A stretch of DNA of 64,000 nt from Gammaproteobacteria bacterium (GCA_028293725.1 JAQGOE010000019.1:14649-78648), one strand, 5' to 3'; shown: positions 15,969-26,675, counted from the first letter of the stretch. The notes: generated by a model from the letters alone, not told the origin. Numbers and translations: made by a program.

Positions 15969-18647
15969 TTAGAACTCCCGCCAGTCGGTATCGGCGCCGT
16001 TGCCGGTCGCACGGGCGACCGCTTGGCGCGCGGGTGACAGCGCCACATCCGCTACCGCCGTGGCGGCACCGGACTTGCCCGCTTTGCCCGCCCAGGGGCG
16101 AGGGCCCCCCCGACGGTCCGCACGTACAGACGTGTCCGCGCGGGATTTCGCTGTCGCCGCACTGGCGCGGACGGCAGCGTTGTTGCTTGTTGAATTGAGG
16201 GCGGCCTCGGCGATCCGGTAGCGCGCCAGCATCTCGTTGAGTCCGCGCACCTGCTCGGCCATGGCCTGGGAAGCTGCGGTCGCTTCTTCGACGAGGGCGG
16301 CGTTCTGCTGAGTCAGCTCGTCCATCTGCATGACGGCACGGTTGACCTGCTCGATGCCCGAAGACTGCTCGCGTGAGGCGGCGGCGATTTCGGCGACGAT
16401 GTCGGAGACCTTCTTCACCGAGGCCACGATCTTCTCGAGGGTCTGACCGGACTGGGTGACGAGCACCGAGCCGTCCTCGACCTTCTTGACCGAGTCCTGG
16501 ATGAGCTCTTTGATCTCTTTTGCTGCCGTGGCCGAGCGGCCCGCGAGGCTGCGGACCTCGCTGGCGACGACCGCGAAGCCGCGGCCCTGCTCGCCCGCCC
16601 GGGCGGCTTCCACCGCGGCGTTCAGGGCGAGAAGGTTGGTCTGGAACGCGATGTCGTCGATGACACCGATGATGTCGGCGATCTTCTTCGACGCGTCGTT
16701 GATATCCGCCATCGCCTTGACGGCCTGGCTGACCACCGAGCCGCCTTTCTCCGCCTGGTCGCGCGCAGCCATGGCGAGCTGGTTCGCCTGGCCGGCGTTG
16801 TCGGCGTTCTGCTTGACGGTGGTCGTCATCTCCTCCATCGAGGAGGCTGTTTCCTCCAGCGACGAGGACTGCTCTTCGGTGCGCTGTGAGAGATTGGCGT
16901 TACCCGAGGAAATTTCGTCGGCGCCGCGATGCACCTCGGCAGCCACGAGCTTCACCTTCGAGACGACCTCGGCCATGTTGTCGGCGAGCTGGTTGACGCC
17001 ACGGCTCATCGCTTCGAAGAAGGCCGTTTTGCCGGAGAGGTCGATACGCTTGGTCAGGTCGCCACCCACAACGGCGGCGAGCATGTTTTGCATCTCCTTC
17101 TCGACGGCGACTTCCTGCGTGCGGTCCGTCCACTCGACGACCGTACCGATGCGTTCGCCCTTGTCGTTGCGGACCGGGTTGGCAACGGTGCGGAACGTGC
17201 AGGCGCCGAGTACGCGCTCGTGCATGTCGGAACCGGTAAGGTTGTCGAGCGCGCGGCGCATGTTGTTCGGGTCGATCGACAGCACCTCCATGCTCTGCCC
17301 ACGTAGCCGGCCCGCATCGAAATTCGGCAGTGTCTTGCGGATCTCGTGCTGATTGCGCGCGAACATCGCCTGCGCGGTGTCGTTGATATAGATGACCTGG
17401 TACTGGGCGTCCGAGAGCACCACGCTCGTGGAGACCTTGTCCAGCGCCTGGCGGATGCGTGAGTTCTCAGCCGCGAAGGCACGCTCTGTCTCGATCTGCG
17501 TGCGCAGCTTGCCCTGCATCTCATCGATTGCCTGCAGCACCTGTCCGGCCTCGTCGGTGCCACCGCGCTCGATCTGATTGTCGTACTTGCCGGCCGAGAT
17601 GTTGCCGAACACCGCAACGGCGTGGGCCAGCGGGGCGGACAGCGAACGGGTAATCAACCAGGAGAGCGCCAGCGCGAAGGCGAGGGCGAGGGCGGTGATG
17701 CCCGCTGTCAGGTTGCGCCAGGTCGTCACTTCCGAGAGGCGCTGCTGGACGGCGGCGTTCATCGCGCTGTAGCTGACGTCGGAGAGCTGTTGCAACGAAG
17801 AGGTGATCTCACGAGTCGCGCTATAAACTTCCGCGGTCGTGATCTCCATTTTCTGCGTGTCGAGAATCTTTTCCTTCACGGTGCCGTAAGCCGAATTGAA
17901 GGCGTTCCGGGCCGATTCCACCGCCGGCCGCACCTTCGCTTTGGCGTCCTCGGAGGCGCGATCGAGGTCCCGGGCCACGGAGTCGAAGTGTTCGATGAAC
18001 TCATCGTGATACAGGCCCAGGGCCATGCGGTCGTCGCCGCCGAGATAGCCCTTGATGCTGGCGCGCGTCGCGTACCAGCGGATGTTGCCCGAGGCGATCA
18101 GGGCGCTAGGCACGTTGCGCGTGGCGATCTGAATGAGAACCGCCGTTTCCGAGGACGGATCGACGTTCAGTCCCGAGCGCGCCGCGATCGTCTCACTCAA
18201 TTTGAAGATGCGGTCGATGAGCGCGTTGTGGCGTGCGACAGCCTCATCCGGCGAGAGCTTCGGACCCTCGGCCTTGAGACGCTCCCAGTCCGTCTTGATG
18301 GTCTGCCAGGATTCGGACACCTTGAACTTGGAGCCCACCTTGGCATCGCTCGAATCGACGGCCGCCACGAGCTTATCCATCTCGCTCTCGGAGGTGCTCA
18401 CCTCGTCACGCCGCGCCGCATCGCCTGTCAACAGCGCGAATAGGCGGCTGCGATGGTTGGAAGCTTCCGCGAGTACCGCGCCCACGGACTGCACGTAGCG
18501 GGCACCCTCAATCTCATCCGACGCCAGCGCCACCTGTGCGTTGGCACCACCCAGATAGAAGACTCCCAGCAGCGCAGTCGGCACGGCCATCGCCACAACG
18601 AGCAATGCCAGCTTCTGCCAGAGCTTCAAGCGATTCAGGAACTGCAT
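15969..18647 (-). CDS. Methyl-accepting chemotaxis protein (chemoreceptor), second of tandem pair
   Basis: An 892-residue receptor from the ATG at 18647 ([20 protein letters not shown]). GAAGG lies just upstream; an earlier in-frame start at 18692 would overlap the preceding gene. Layout: transmembrane segment (about 10-30), long periplasmic helical sensor region (35-305), second transmembrane segment (about 310-335), HAMP, a PAS-like module ([20 protein letters not shown]), a second HAMP-like region, and the signalling domain with the hairpin-tip sequence [21 protein letters not shown] long Ala/Ser-rich tail ends in DWREF, a CheR/CheB-tethering type pentapeptide. The ligand is unknown. Neighbouring cheW, cheA, cheR, cheD and cheB form its pathway. 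Confidence 0.93.
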   Translation of the reverse strand: MQFLNRLKLWQKLALLVVAMAVPTALLGVFYLGGANAQVALASDEIEGARYVQSVGAVLAEASNHRSRLFALLTGDAARRDEVSTSESEMDKLVAAVDSSDAKVGSKFKVSESWQTIKTDWERLKAEGPKLSPDEAVARHNALIDRIFKLSETIAARSGLNVDPSSETAVLIQIATRNVPSALIASGNIRWYATRASIKGYLGGDDRMALGLYHDEFIEHFDSVARDLDRASEDAKAKVRPAVESARNAFNSAYGTVKEKILDTQKMEITTAEVYSATREITSSLQQLSDVSYSAMNAAVQQRLSEVTTWRNLTAGITALALAFALALSWLITRSLSAPLAHAVAVFGNISAGKYDNQIERGGTDEAGQVLQAIDEMQGKLRTQIETERAFAAENSRIRQALDKVSTSVVLSDAQYQVIYINDTAQAMFARNQHEIRKTLPNFDAGRLRGQSMEVLSIDPNNMRRALDNLTGSDMHERVLGACTFRTVANPVRNDKGERIGTVVEWTDRTQEVAVEKEMQNMLAAVVGGDLTKRIDLSGKTAFFEAMSRGVNQLADNMAEVVSKVKLVAAEVHRGADEISSGNANLSQRTEEQSSSLEETASSMEEMTTTVKQNADNAGQANQLAMAARDQAEKGGSVVSQAVKAMADINDASKKIADIIGVIDDIAFQTNLLALNAAVEAARAGEQGRGFAVVASEVRSLAGRSATAAKEIKELIQDSVKKVEDGSVLVTQSGQTLEKIVASVKKVSDIVAEIAAASREQSSGIEQVNRAVMQMDELTQQNAALVEEATAASQAMAEQVRGLNEMLARYRIAEAALNSTSNNAAVRASAATAKSRADTSVRADRRGGPRPWAGKAGKSGAATAVADVALSPARQAVARATGNGADTDWREF

Positions 18648-18676
18648 GACCTTCAATCCTTGTTGTACCGACCTGA

Positions 18677-21406
18677 TCAGAATTCCTGCCACTCGCTGCT
18701 GTCCTTGCCGGCTTCGGCACGGACGGGCACGCGGGGGGCGGAGGCAACAGCCGCTTCAGGTCGGGGCGCGGCTGGCGCTGGTTTACGATTCGCCTGATTA
18801 ACCCAGGGACGAGTGGCTTTGCGGCGCTCGGCGCGCGAAGTTGCGCCGGATGTCGCTAGCTTCTTTTCGGCTGAGGCGTCTTTTACTGGAGCGGTGTCGC
18901 TCGTGACGGCCGAGCTGTGGACGGTAGCGTAGGCCGTACCGTTATTTCCCGTCGGGACACCGGTGAAATCGTAACGAGCCATCATCTCGTTGAGGCCGCC
19001 GGCTTCTGTGGTCATTGCCTGGGAAGCGGCGGTCGCCTGCTCGACGAGCGCGGCGTTCTGTTGTGTCAGCTCGTCCATCTGCATGACAGCGCGGCCGACC
19101 TGCTCGATGCCGAGCGATTGCTCGCGCGAGGCGGCAGCGATCTCGGCGACGATGTCGGACACCTTCTTCACGGAGACGACGATCTGCTCCAGCGTCTGAC
19201 CGGACTGGGTCACGAGCACCGAGCCGTCGGACACCTTCTTGACGCTGTCCTGGATGAGGTCTTTGATCTCTTTCGCGGCGGTCGCCGAGCGGCCGGCCAG
19301 ATTCCTGACTTCCGACGCCACGACCGCGAAGCCGCGGCCCTGTTCTCCGGCGCGCGCTGCTTCGACCGCCGCATTGAGCGCGAGGAGATTCGTCTGGAAG
19401 GCGATCTCGTCAATCACACTGATGATGTCCGCGATCTTGCGGGCCGAGTCGTTGATACCCGACATCGCCTGCACGGCTTTGCCGACCACCATGCCACCTT
19501 GCTCGGCCTGGTCACGCGCGGCGAGGGCGAGTTGATTCGCCTGGCCGGCGTTGTCGGCATTTTGTTTGACCGTCGTGGTCATCTCTTCCATTGACGATGC
19601 GGTCTCTTCGAGCGAGGCCGCCTGTTCTTCCGTGCGCAGCGACAGGTTGGAGTTGCCCGCGGAGATTTCCTGCGCACCGCGATGAATTTCCACCGCCGCG
19701 CTCTTCACCATCGACACGGTCGCGGTGATGTTGTCGGCGAGCTGGTTGATGCCGCGGCTCATGGCCTCGAAGAAGCCGTTCTTGCCGGCCAGGTCGATGC
19801 GCTTGCCGAGGTTGCCGCCGTTGACAGCGGCGAGCATGGTCTGCAGCTCCTTCTCGACACGCACTTCCTGCGTGCGCTGTGACCATTCCATCACGGTGCC
19901 GAGCCGCTCGCCCCGGTCGCCAATGACGGGATTCGTCACGGTGCGGAAGGTGAATTCACCCAGCACCCGCTCCTGTACGTCGGCGCCCGCCAGGTTGTCG
20001 AGCAGGCGGCGCTGGCTCGTCGGGTCGGCTGATAGGGACTCGAGGCCGGAGCCACGTAGGCGGGTCGCGTCGAAGTTAGGCAGCGAGGTGCGGATTTCCT
20101 GCGCATTGCGTGTGAAGCTCGCCTGCGCAATCTCGTTCACATAGATGATCTGGTGCTTCTCGTCCGCGAGCACCACACTCGTCGAAGCTTTGTCGAGCGC
20201 CTGCCGGATGCGGGTATTCTCCGCCGCAACCGAGCGCTCGGTCTCGATCTGGGTACGCAGCTTGCCCTGCATCTCATCGAGGGCTCGCAACACCTGGCCG
20301 GCCTCATCGTTGGAGCTGGTGTCGATCTTGCTGTCGTAGTGGCCCGAGGAGATGCTGCCGAATACCGTTATGGCCTGTGTGAGCGGCTGCGTCAGGGAGC
20401 GGGTAACCATCCACGCGAGCGCCAGTGCGAACGCCAGCATGAGGAAACTGATTCCGGCGGAGATATTCCGATGTAAGGCCAGGTCCGTCACACGTTGCTG
20501 CAGCGACTTGACAGTTGCCTCGAAGCTCGCGGCGGAGAGTTTCTTGACAGCGCGATTCGTGGCGACCCCGGCGTCGTATAACTCTGCTCCGGTCACTGAC
20601 ATGGTGGCCGCAGCGATGAGTTTCGCCTGTACGACCGAGTCGTATTCAGCGGCTGTTGACACCGCGGCATCGAAGGAAGGGCGTAGCTCGGCCTGCGCGT
20701 CCGCCGGCAACTGTTCCAGGGCGGTCCGGGCTTGCTCGATTTCAGCATGGAAACGGTCGCGATAGATCTGGATCCCCATGCGATCGTCGCCGCCCAGGTA
20801 GCCCTTGGAGGCCGCCTTCACGGCAAAACGGCGCATGTTGCCCGCGTAAATCAACGCCTTCGGTGTGTCATCGGACGCCATGTGAATGAGCGCGTGCGTT
20901 TTCACCTCTGGATCGAGCAAAGTCTTCGAGCGCCCGCCCACGAGTTGCATCAACTGCTGCAGGTGATCGGTGAGAGCCACGTTCGCGGCGTCGCTCTCCG
21001 CTACGGACTGTGTGAGGGCCTTGGACTTCAGTGCCGCCCATTCGGCCTTTACGCTCTGCCAGGCATCCGACACGCCAAGCTGTTTGCCGAGGTCGGCGTT
21101 CAGCGTGTCCATGGCGGAAATCTGCTTCTCAACCTCTTCCTGCTGCGCGACGACGTCGCCGCGGCGCGCGGCGTCACCGCTCAGAAAGACGAACGCGCGG
21201 CTGCGGTGAGTGAGGATCTCTCCCTCCACGGCACTCAAACCCTGCAGATAGCGCGCGCCTTCCAGCTCATCACGGGCTTGGCTCACCTGCGTTTCGGCGA
21301 GACGCAGGTAGAAGAAGCCAACCAGCGCGGCAGGAATGGCCATCGCGAGGACGAGCCATCCGAGTTTCTGCCAGAGCTTCAGGCGGTTGAGGACTTGAGT
21401 GATCAT
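18677..21406 (-). CDS. Methyl-accepting chemotaxis protein (chemoreceptor), first of tandem pair
   Basis: A 909-residue receptor with the same architecture as the product of 15969-18647. It has an N-terminal transmembrane segment ([16 protein letters not shown] region), a periplasmic helical domain, a second transmembrane segment, HAMP, a PAS-like module ([20 protein letters not shown]) and the signalling domain with [20 protein letters not shown]. The two proteins align from end to end, most closely in the cytoplasmic half, so they arose by tandem duplication. The C-terminus EWQEF is again a xWxxF CheR-docking pentapeptide on a flexible tail. The periplasmic halves differ more, suggesting different ligands. 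It lies 16 bp downstream of cheW. Confidence 0.94.
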   Translation of the reverse strand: MITQVLNRLKLWQKLGWLVLAMAIPAALVGFFYLRLAETQVSQARDELEGARYLQGLSAVEGEILTHRSRAFVFLSGDAARRGDVVAQQEEVEKQISAMDTLNADLGKQLGVSDAWQSVKAEWAALKSKALTQSVAESDAANVALTDHLQQLMQLVGGRSKTLLDPEVKTHALIHMASDDTPKALIYAGNMRRFAVKAASKGYLGGDDRMGIQIYRDRFHAEIEQARTALEQLPADAQAELRPSFDAAVSTAAEYDSVVQAKLIAAATMSVTGAELYDAGVATNRAVKKLSAASFEATVKSLQQRVTDLALHRNISAGISFLMLAFALALAWMVTRSLTQPLTQAITVFGSISSGHYDSKIDTSSNDEAGQVLRALDEMQGKLRTQIETERSVAAENTRIRQALDKASTSVVLADEKHQIIYVNEIAQASFTRNAQEIRTSLPNFDATRLRGSGLESLSADPTSQRRLLDNLAGADVQERVLGEFTFRTVTNPVIGDRGERLGTVMEWSQRTQEVRVEKELQTMLAAVNGGNLGKRIDLAGKNGFFEAMSRGINQLADNITATVSMVKSAAVEIHRGAQEISAGNSNLSLRTEEQAASLEETASSMEEMTTTVKQNADNAGQANQLALAARDQAEQGGMVVGKAVQAMSGINDSARKIADIISVIDEIAFQTNLLALNAAVEAARAGEQGRGFAVVASEVRNLAGRSATAAKEIKDLIQDSVKKVSDGSVLVTQSGQTLEQIVVSVKKVSDIVAEIAAASREQSLGIEQVGRAVMQMDELTQQNAALVEQATAASQAMTTEAGGLNEMMARYDFTGVPTGNNGTAYATVHSSAVTSDTAPVKDASAEKKLATSGATSRAERRKATRPWVNQANRKPAPAAPRPEAAVASAPRVPVRAEAGKDSSEWQEF

Positions 21407-21422
21407 CAGTATTGACCTGCGG

Positions 21423-21959
21423 TCAGGCAGCGGCGCCCGCGACCAGTGAAGTCTCTCCCTGAGATAGGTTTCCTGAGAACTGAGCCATGTCGGTCGCGAT
21501 CAGGCGATCGATGTCGAGCAACACGACCATGCGGTCGGAGACCGAGACGAGGCCACGGATGTAGTCGGTCGCGGCGCGCGAGCCGAGCTCCGGAGCGGGC
21601 TTCACTTCGGCGGTGTTGACATCGACCACGTCCGAGACGCCATCGACGACCACACCGAAATCACGCCGTCCGGCGGCCGAGAGCACCGACACGACAATGA
21701 TCACCGTGATCGCGGTGTATTCCGCGCGATCGAGGGCGAACCGCATCCGCAGGTCGACTATCGGGACGATGGAGCCACGCAGATTCAGCACGCCGAGAAC
21801 ATGCGACGGGGCGTGCGGGATCTTGGTCACTGCAGACCATCCACGGATTTCCTGCACGCGCAGAATATCGACGCCATACGTCTCGTTGCCGAGTACAAAA
21901 GTCAGCACCTGGTGCGAGCCGGCGCCGGCCTGCTCCGGTTTCACCGCGTTGGTAGACAT
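21423..21959 (-). CDS. cheW: CheW, receptor-kinase coupling protein
   Basis: A 178-residue CheW-domain protein. Landmarks are [59 protein letters not shown] and [14 protein letters not shown], all standard in CheW. It links the receptors to CheA in the signalling array at the inner membrane. It is placed between cheA (64 bp upstream) and the two receptors. The C-terminal tail (about 10 residues after [10 protein letters not shown]) is slightly longer than in E. coli CheW. Confidence 0.96.
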   Translation of the reverse strand: MSTNAVKPEQAGAGSHQVLTFVLGNETYGVDILRVQEIRGWSAVTKIPHAPSHVLGVLNLRGSIVPIVDLRMRFALDRAEYTAITVIIVVSVLSAAGRRDFGVVVDGVSDVVDVNTAEVKPAPELGSRAATDYIRGLVSVSDRMVVLLDIDRLIATDMAQFSGNLSQGETSLVAGAAA

Positions 21960-22023
21960 TGAATGAGTGCCTCGAAAGTTGTCATTTGGACTGGCCCAAT
22001 GGGGACGTGTGACTCTTGATGGT

Positions 22024-24387
22024 TCATGCGGCAGCCCCCACTGGGGGTTCCCTCGCTGGCCGCTCGGTCGCCCGCATCGACGCCGCCTGGATGATTCCCG
22101 CCACGTCGAGAATCAGGGCGACGGAGCCGTCGCCGAGGATGGTGGCTCCTGAAACACCCTCGACATGTCCGTAGTTGGCTTCCAGAGACTTGATCACGAC
22201 CTGCTGCTGGCCGAGCAGGTCATCCACGAACAGTCCGACGCGGCGGCCGTCGCCCTCGGCGATCACGACCAGGCCCTCGTGCAGCGCACGGGCGCGCGGC
22301 TCGATACCGAACAGCTCATGGAGGCGGATGATGGGGAGGTAGTCGCCGCGGAACGAGAAGACTTCATTGTGTCCGGACAGGCGGCTGATGCTCGTCTCCT
22401 TGAGTCGCATCGACTCGACGATGGAGATGAGCGGAATGATGTAGGTCTCGCTGCCGACCGCCACTGACTGGCCATCGACGATGGCGAGTGTGAGGGGCAG
22501 GGTGATAATGAAGCGCGAGCCTTTGCCACGCTCGCTGCGAAGCTCGATCTTGCCGCCGAGCTCCTTCACGTTCCGGCGCACGACGTCCATACCGACGCCA
22601 CGTCCCGAGAGATCGGTGGTCTTCTCGGCGGTGGAGAAGCCCGGGAGGAAGATGAGGTCGTGAATCTGGTCATCGGTGAGCACGTCGTTCTGGCCGATGA
22701 GGCCGCGCTGGCGCGCTTTCGCGAGAATGCGCTCTTTGTCGAGTCCGCCACCGTCGTCACTGACCTCGACGGCGATATTGCCGCCGCGATGGCAGGCATC
22801 GAGGTGCACCGTGCCGGCCGCGCCCTTGCCCGCGGCGATCCGCACGTCAGGCATTTCAATGCCGTGGTCGATGCTGTTTCGGACGAGATGTACGAGCGGG
22901 TCGCCGATTTTTTCGAGGACGGTTTTATCGAGCTCCGTCTGTTCCCCGGTGAGTTTGAGGTCGATCTGCTTCCCGAGGCGCTGCGCGATGTCGCGCACCA
23001 TGCGGGGGAAGCGGCTGAATACGAAGCTGATGGGCAACATGCGCACGCGCATGACGCTTTCCTGCAGCTCGCGGGTGTTGCGTTCGAGCTGGGCGAGGCC
23101 GGCGCGCAGCTTCTCGGCGTTTGCGCCTTCGAACGCGGCGCCGAGCTGGCTGAGCATCGCCTGGGTGATCACGAGCTCGCCGACGGTGTTCATGAGCTCG
23201 TCGATTTTCTCGACACTGACGCGGATCGAGCCGGAGTCGCCGACTGCGCCGATGGAAGCATCGGGCTTGGCTGACGGGACGGCTGTCAGGGTGGGCGCGG
23301 TGGCGGTCGGGGCAGCCGCTGCGGCAGCGGGCGCAGCGGGTTCGTGTTTGGGTTCTTCGGCGGCCGGCGACCGAGCGGCGACCGAGCGGCCAGCGAGGGA
23401 ACCCCCAGCGGGGGCTAGCGACTGAGCGGTCAGCGAAGGAACCCCCAGCGGGGGCGAGGGAATCCCCAGCGGGGGTGTGTTGCCGGACAGGATGGCGTCC
23501 GCGACGATGTTGCTGGCGGTCACCTCGGTTGGCGCACTGGCGCTCGCGGCAGCGACGACAGGCGCTGCGGCCGTTTCGGCACCGACGCGACGCAACTCGA
23601 GATCGCAGTCGCCTTCGGCCCACTCAAACACCTGTTTGATGGCGTCTTCGCTGACGTCGCCGGCGAGTTCGAGTTTCCAGGCGAGATAGCAGCTTTGCGC
23701 GTCGAGAGCGGCGAAGGCGGGCAGGGCGCTCGTGTCGACTTCTACCTTCAGCTCACCCAGTTCGGCGAGCTCGCGCATCATGCGCAACGGATCATTGCCG
23801 CGGGCGAACAGCTCACGGTACGGGCGGAAGGAGATTTCCCAGTGTTTGGCTACCGCCGCGACGACGGGCGCCGGCGCGACCGAGCGGCCAGCGAGGGAAT
23901 CCCCAGCGGGGGCGACCGATACCGGCGCGGGCGACGGAGCCGGCGGAGGAGCAACCGCCACCGGCGCCACCACAGCAGGCTTCGCCGGCGCGTTATTTTT
24001 CTGCGCGATTATGAGCTCGACATCGAATTGGATGTCGGAGACCCGCTGCATGTTGAGCGGCTGTTTGGATTGCGTCGAGCGCAACATCGCGCGCATGACG
24101 TCCACGGTCTTCAGCAGCAGGTCCGAGATATCGAGTGAGACCTGCATGCCGCCGCTGCGCAGCTCATCGAGCAGCGTCTCGCAGCTGTGCGTGAAGGAGG
24201 CGATGTCGGAGAAACCGAAGGTCGCGCTGCCACCCTTGATGGAATGCGCGACGCGGAAGATGGTGTTGATCAGCTCGGGCTCGGGCGCGCCGATGTCGAG
24301 CTTGAGGAGGGCGGCCTCCATCGAGTCGAGCGCCTCGAAGCTCTCTTCGAAGAACGCGTCGTGAAACTGTGTCAGGTCTATCGTCAT
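22024..24387 (-). CDS. cheA: CheA, chemotaxis sensor histidine kinase
   Basis: A 787-residue kinase from the ATG at 24387, coupled to the STAS gene stop (ATGA). Domains: HPt with the phosphorylated His48 in FRVAHSIKGGSATFGF (1-130); an intermediate domain around WEISFRPYRELFARGNDPLR (about 190-290); dimerisation helices (about 400-470); the ATPase with HLVRNSIDHGIEMPD and GRGVGMDVVRRNVKELGG (to about 640); and a CheW-like domain. The linkers on both sides of the intermediate domain, and the extreme C-terminus, carry copies of a GC-rich palindromic repeat (23876-23913, 23368-23475, 22034-22072). CheA phosphorylates CheY and CheB. An upstream in-frame extension to 24471 is a shadow of the STAS gene. 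Confidence 0.96.
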   Translation of the reverse strand: MTIDLTQFHDAFFEESFEALDSMEAALLKLDIGAPEPELINTIFRVAHSIKGGSATFGFSDIASFTHSCETLLDELRSGGMQVSLDISDLLLKTVDVMRAMLRSTQSKQPLNMQRVSDIQFDVELIIAQKNNAPAKPAVVAPVAVAPPPAPSPAPVSVAPAGDSLAGRSVAPAPVVAAVAKHWEISFRPYRELFARGNDPLRMMRELAELGELKVEVDTSALPAFAALDAQSCYLAWKLELAGDVSEDAIKQVFEWAEGDCDLELRRVGAETAAAPVVAAASASAPTEVTASNIVADAILSGNTPPLGIPSPPLGVPSLTAQSLAPAGGSLAGRSVAARSPAAEEPKHEPAAPAAAAAAPTATAPTLTAVPSAKPDASIGAVGDSGSIRVSVEKIDELMNTVGELVITQAMLSQLGAAFEGANAEKLRAGLAQLERNTRELQESVMRVRMLPISFVFSRFPRMVRDIAQRLGKQIDLKLTGEQTELDKTVLEKIGDPLVHLVRNSIDHGIEMPDVRIAAGKGAAGTVHLDACHRGGNIAVEVSDDGGGLDKERILAKARQRGLIGQNDVLTDDQIHDLIFLPGFSTAEKTTDLSGRGVGMDVVRRNVKELGGKIELRSERGKGSRFIITLPLTLAIVDGQSVAVGSETYIIPLISIVESMRLKETSISRLSGHNEVFSFRGDYLPIIRLHELFGIEPRARALHEGLVVIAEGDGRRVGLFVDDLLGQQQVVIKSLEANYGHVEGVSGATILGDGSVALILDVAGIIQAASMRATERPAREPPVGAAA
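22034..22072 (+). repeat. Intragenic palindromic repeat copy at the 3' end of cheA
   Basis: A 39-bp copy of the repeat also found at 23368-23475, 23876-23913, 31116-31163 and 31202-31288, but inverted relative to those copies. It contains a near-palindromic CCCCCACTGGGGG arm. CheA reads it as ATERPAREPPVGA, just before its stop codon. Confidence 0.8.
23368..23475 (-). repeat. Cluster of three intragenic repeat units in the second linker of cheA
   Basis: Two complete units and one partial unit, each with the CCCCAGCGGGG box and most with the GACCGAGCGG/GACTGAGCGGTC box. In CheA they encode about residues 305-340, between the intermediate domain and the dimerisation helices. Adjacent units are translated in different phases, giving PPLGVPSLTAQS from one and PAGGSLAGRSVA from the next. 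Confidence 0.85.
23876..23913 (-). repeat. Intragenic palindromic repeat copy in the first linker of cheA
   Basis: A single 38-bp unit with the CCCCAGCGGGG box, translated as part of APAGDSLAGRSVAP at about residues 159-171 of CheA, between the HPt domain and the intermediate domain. Confidence 0.82.
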
Positions 24388-24758
24388 GGGGCGGTCGTCG
24401 GAAGTTTGAGGAGGGAGCTCAGACCGAGGAGCTTCGCCGCCGCTGCCAGGGAGGGCGCTGCACCGCGCCACTGCACCTGCCGCCCGAGCGACTCGCGCTC
24501 ACGAACGAATGTTGCGATGACCTGCAGGCCGGCCGTATCGATGCGTTGTACGGAGCCGATGTCGAGAGTGACTACACCAGTGTCGTCGAGCAGCTTCGCC
24601 AGTCCGGACTTCAGCGTGCTGGCATCCGCGACCGTGCATTCGGCGGCAACGGCAAACGCACCGCTTGCCGCGTTATGTTCGGTTTCCGCGCCAGGCGTTT
24701 TGGCGGCGCGCCCACGGCGGGTGGTGCGAGTCGCGGCCCCTTGCTTGCGTTTGTTCAT
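24384..24758 (-). CDS. STAS-domain protein coupled to cheA
   Basis: A 124-residue protein. Residues 1-30 are basic and disordered (MNKRKQGAATRTTRRGRAAK). Residues 35-120 form a STAS domain with VTLDIGSVQRIDTAGLQVIA, where the Asp-Thr-Ala-Gly stretch corresponds to the DTAG/DSSG phosphorylation-site loop (Thr in place of Ser). STAS proteins act as anti-sigma antagonists or adaptors. Its stop overlaps the cheA start (24384-24387, ATGA), so the two are made together. A role in CheA signalling is an inference from coupling. No partner kinase of the RsbW type was seen in the window. Confidence 0.85.
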   Translation of the reverse strand: MNKRKQGAATRTTRRGRAAKTPGAETEHNAASGAFAVAAECTVADASTLKSGLAKLLDDTGVVTLDIGSVQRIDTAGLQVIATFVRERESLGRQVQWRGAAPSLAAAAKLLGLSSLLKLPTTAP

Positions 24759-24879
24759 GGCAGTGGATTATGAAAAAGGTCGCTGCTACGGCTGCACACT
24801 CAGTATCGGCTCCCGTGGCTCGCCCCTTGAGGGTGCGTTGCGGAAAGTAGACGTAGTTCCGCTCGCCGTTACGGCTGGC

Positions 24880-25296
24880 TCAAATACGTACCGGGCCCGA
24901 AGATCCGTGCAGGCGCCGCACCAACTCGGCCTCGGCCAGCGACAAGCCGCAGCCGGCCATGAGCTCTTCGCGCGATGCGCCGCCCTTGGCGAGGCGGATG
25001 GCCATCTGGTAGCTGGCCGAGGGACCGTTGCCCGTGGGGGGCAGCGCTGGGCGCTCGAGCCGGTCTCCCAGCTGGGAAATCGTGGTCTTGGTCGCGTCGA
25101 CCCGGGCTTCCAGGGACGCGAGCCGTTGCAGCACGGTGTTTGTTTGGGACAGCACCTGGGCCGTTTGCACCTGTATGGCGCGCCGCCAGGAGGTGAAGGC
25201 GAAGGCGGCGACGACGAAGGAAAACAACAGAAAAACGGCGCGCCCGGCGACGAGCAGGAATTCAACGGAGGTCAATTCGGCGGCTGGCAGACTCAT
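24880..25296 (-). CDS. DUF2802-family membrane-anchored protein
   Basis: A 138-residue protein with one N-terminal transmembrane segment (VEFLLVAGRAVFLLFSFVVA), a coiled-coil stretch (TNTVLQRLASLEARVDATKT) and a C-terminal DUF2802 motif (YQMAIRLAKGGASREELMAG, then CGLSLAEAELVRRLHG). DUF2802 proteins sit next to cheW or motCD in many polar-flagellate gammaproteobacteria; their function is unknown. Here it lies between motD and the STAS-cheA-cheW group. The C-terminal motif resembles a small helix-turn-helix. Confidence 0.85.
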   Translation of the reverse strand: MSLPAAELTSVEFLLVAGRAVFLLFSFVVAAFAFTSWRRAIQVQTAQVLSQTNTVLQRLASLEARVDATKTTISQLGDRLERPALPPTGNGPSASYQMAIRLAKGGASREELMAGCGLSLAEAELVRRLHGSSGPVRI

Positions 25297-25386
25297 GGGC
25301 GCTTAGCTCCTGTGAACACGTTCACACTTGCCGCGCAGGCTCGAGTCAGATGTCGGAAAACCGGCGCGGTCAGGCAGTTGTGTTAT

Positions 25387-26667
25387 TCAGGGTGCAGGAA
25401 CCATGCCATTGCCGGCGACGTGCGCGCCGGATGTCGACAGCGTCACATTTGATGTTGCCCGCGCCGCCGTGGCCTCAGTAGGCGCGGCCCGTGGGGGCGC
25501 CACACGACCGGGGAGTTGGGCCGGCTCGCCGGGGGCGGCCAATGTTGCTTGAGTGGCGGGGGCCGGGAAGGCCGTAGCCGGGGTGCCACCGTCTGATGCC
25601 GGCTGCCGGGCCGTGACGGTACCGGCGGACGTCGCGGCACCGGCAGGCGTTGCAGTGCCGGCGGACGCCGCGGGGTCTGGCAGGAACGGCATGGCGTTAG
25701 CTGCCGCGCCGGGTTGCAGTGCTGTTGCGTTGTTTGTGGCTGCCGCTGGCGGGGCGCCCGTCGAGGAGGGGATCGGGCTCGGGCCGCCCGGTTGGTCGGC
25801 TGGGGACTTCTGCCGTTGCAACTCCGTTGACAGGATCACGACTACCACGCGCCGGTTGGCGTTGCGTCCCGGCTCGGTGTCATTGGGCTGCACGGGGCGC
25901 GTGTCGCCGTAGCCGATTACGGCGAGCCGCTCGGGGCCGACGCCCTGTGCCTGGAGCACCCGTACTACGCTGCCGGCGCGGGCGGCTGAAAGCTCCCAGT
26001 TCGAATAAAACGCTACCGTACTGATTGGCTTGTTGTCCGTGTGTCCCTCCACCCGGATCGGGTTCGGGAATGGGGCCAGTGCGCCGCCCAGACGTTGGAT
26101 GACGTCCACCGCATAGGGAGCGAGGTGCGCGCTACCGCTGGGGTAGAGGATGTCCGTCTTGATCTCGACCTCGATCCAGAACTCCGTGCGACGCACGACG
26201 ACGAGGTTCTGCTTGACGAGGTCATCCATGGCGCGAGTGACTTCGTCGGCCAGGCGCTGGAGTGCGGCCGCGGCGGCGGCGCCTGCCCCGGACAGGTGGT
26301 TTGCTATCGGCGAGGCGCCTGCCTGTTGGTTGCCGCCCTGGACAGGGACTGGCGCGAGTGACGAGCGCTGCTGTCCCTGCAGTGTGGACTGGACGATGGA
26401 GGCATCGATCTCCGCGCCCGAGCCATTGGGCTTTTCGCCCACCTGGATCGGGTCCATGGTGCGCGGGGCGCCCCGGAACGCGGCAAACAGCGAATCCGAC
26501 AGCACCCGGTACTTGCCGGCGTTGACGGAGGAAATCGCGTACATGACCACGAAAAACGCGAGCAGCAACGTAACGAGATCGCCATAGGGGATGGCCCACG
26601 CTTCGTGGTTGGTATGCTCGTCGTGGCGCCGGATACGCCGCGTCATGACAGGCTTCTTGCGACTCAT
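25387..26667 (-). CDS. motD: MotD, flagellar stator B-type subunit
   Basis: From the ATG at 26667 (MSRKKPVMTRRIRRHDEHTN) the product is 426 residues. A plug/transmembrane segment contains the channel aspartate (AIPYGDLVTLLLAFFVVMYA). An OmpA-like peptidoglycan-binding domain follows (NPIRVEGHTDNKPIS, then LSAARAGSVVRVLQAQGV and VIGYGDTRPVQPN). After it, an unusually long low-complexity tail of about 140 residues, rich in Ala, Pro, Thr and Gly, extends to the C-terminus. MotD anchors the MotC/MotD stator to the cell wall. The start lies 8 bp after the motC stop; the frame's extension to 26739 overlaps motC and is unlikely to be used. Confidence 0.94.
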   Translation of the reverse strand: MSRKKPVMTRRIRRHDEHTNHEAWAIPYGDLVTLLLAFFVVMYAISSVNAGKYRVLSDSLFAAFRGAPRTMDPIQVGEKPNGSGAEIDASIVQSTLQGQQRSSLAPVPVQGGNQQAGASPIANHLSGAGAAAAAALQRLADEVTRAMDDLVKQNLVVVRRTEFWIEVEIKTDILYPSGSAHLAPYAVDVIQRLGGALAPFPNPIRVEGHTDNKPISTVAFYSNWELSAARAGSVVRVLQAQGVGPERLAVIGYGDTRPVQPNDTEPGRNANRRVVVVILSTELQRQKSPADQPGGPSPIPSSTGAPPAAATNNATALQPGAAANAMPFLPDPAASAGTATPAGAATSAGTVTARQPASDGGTPATAFPAPATQATLAAPGEPAQLPGRVAPPRAAPTEATAARATSNVTLSTSGAHVAGNGMVPAP

Positions 26668-26675
26668 GACACGCG

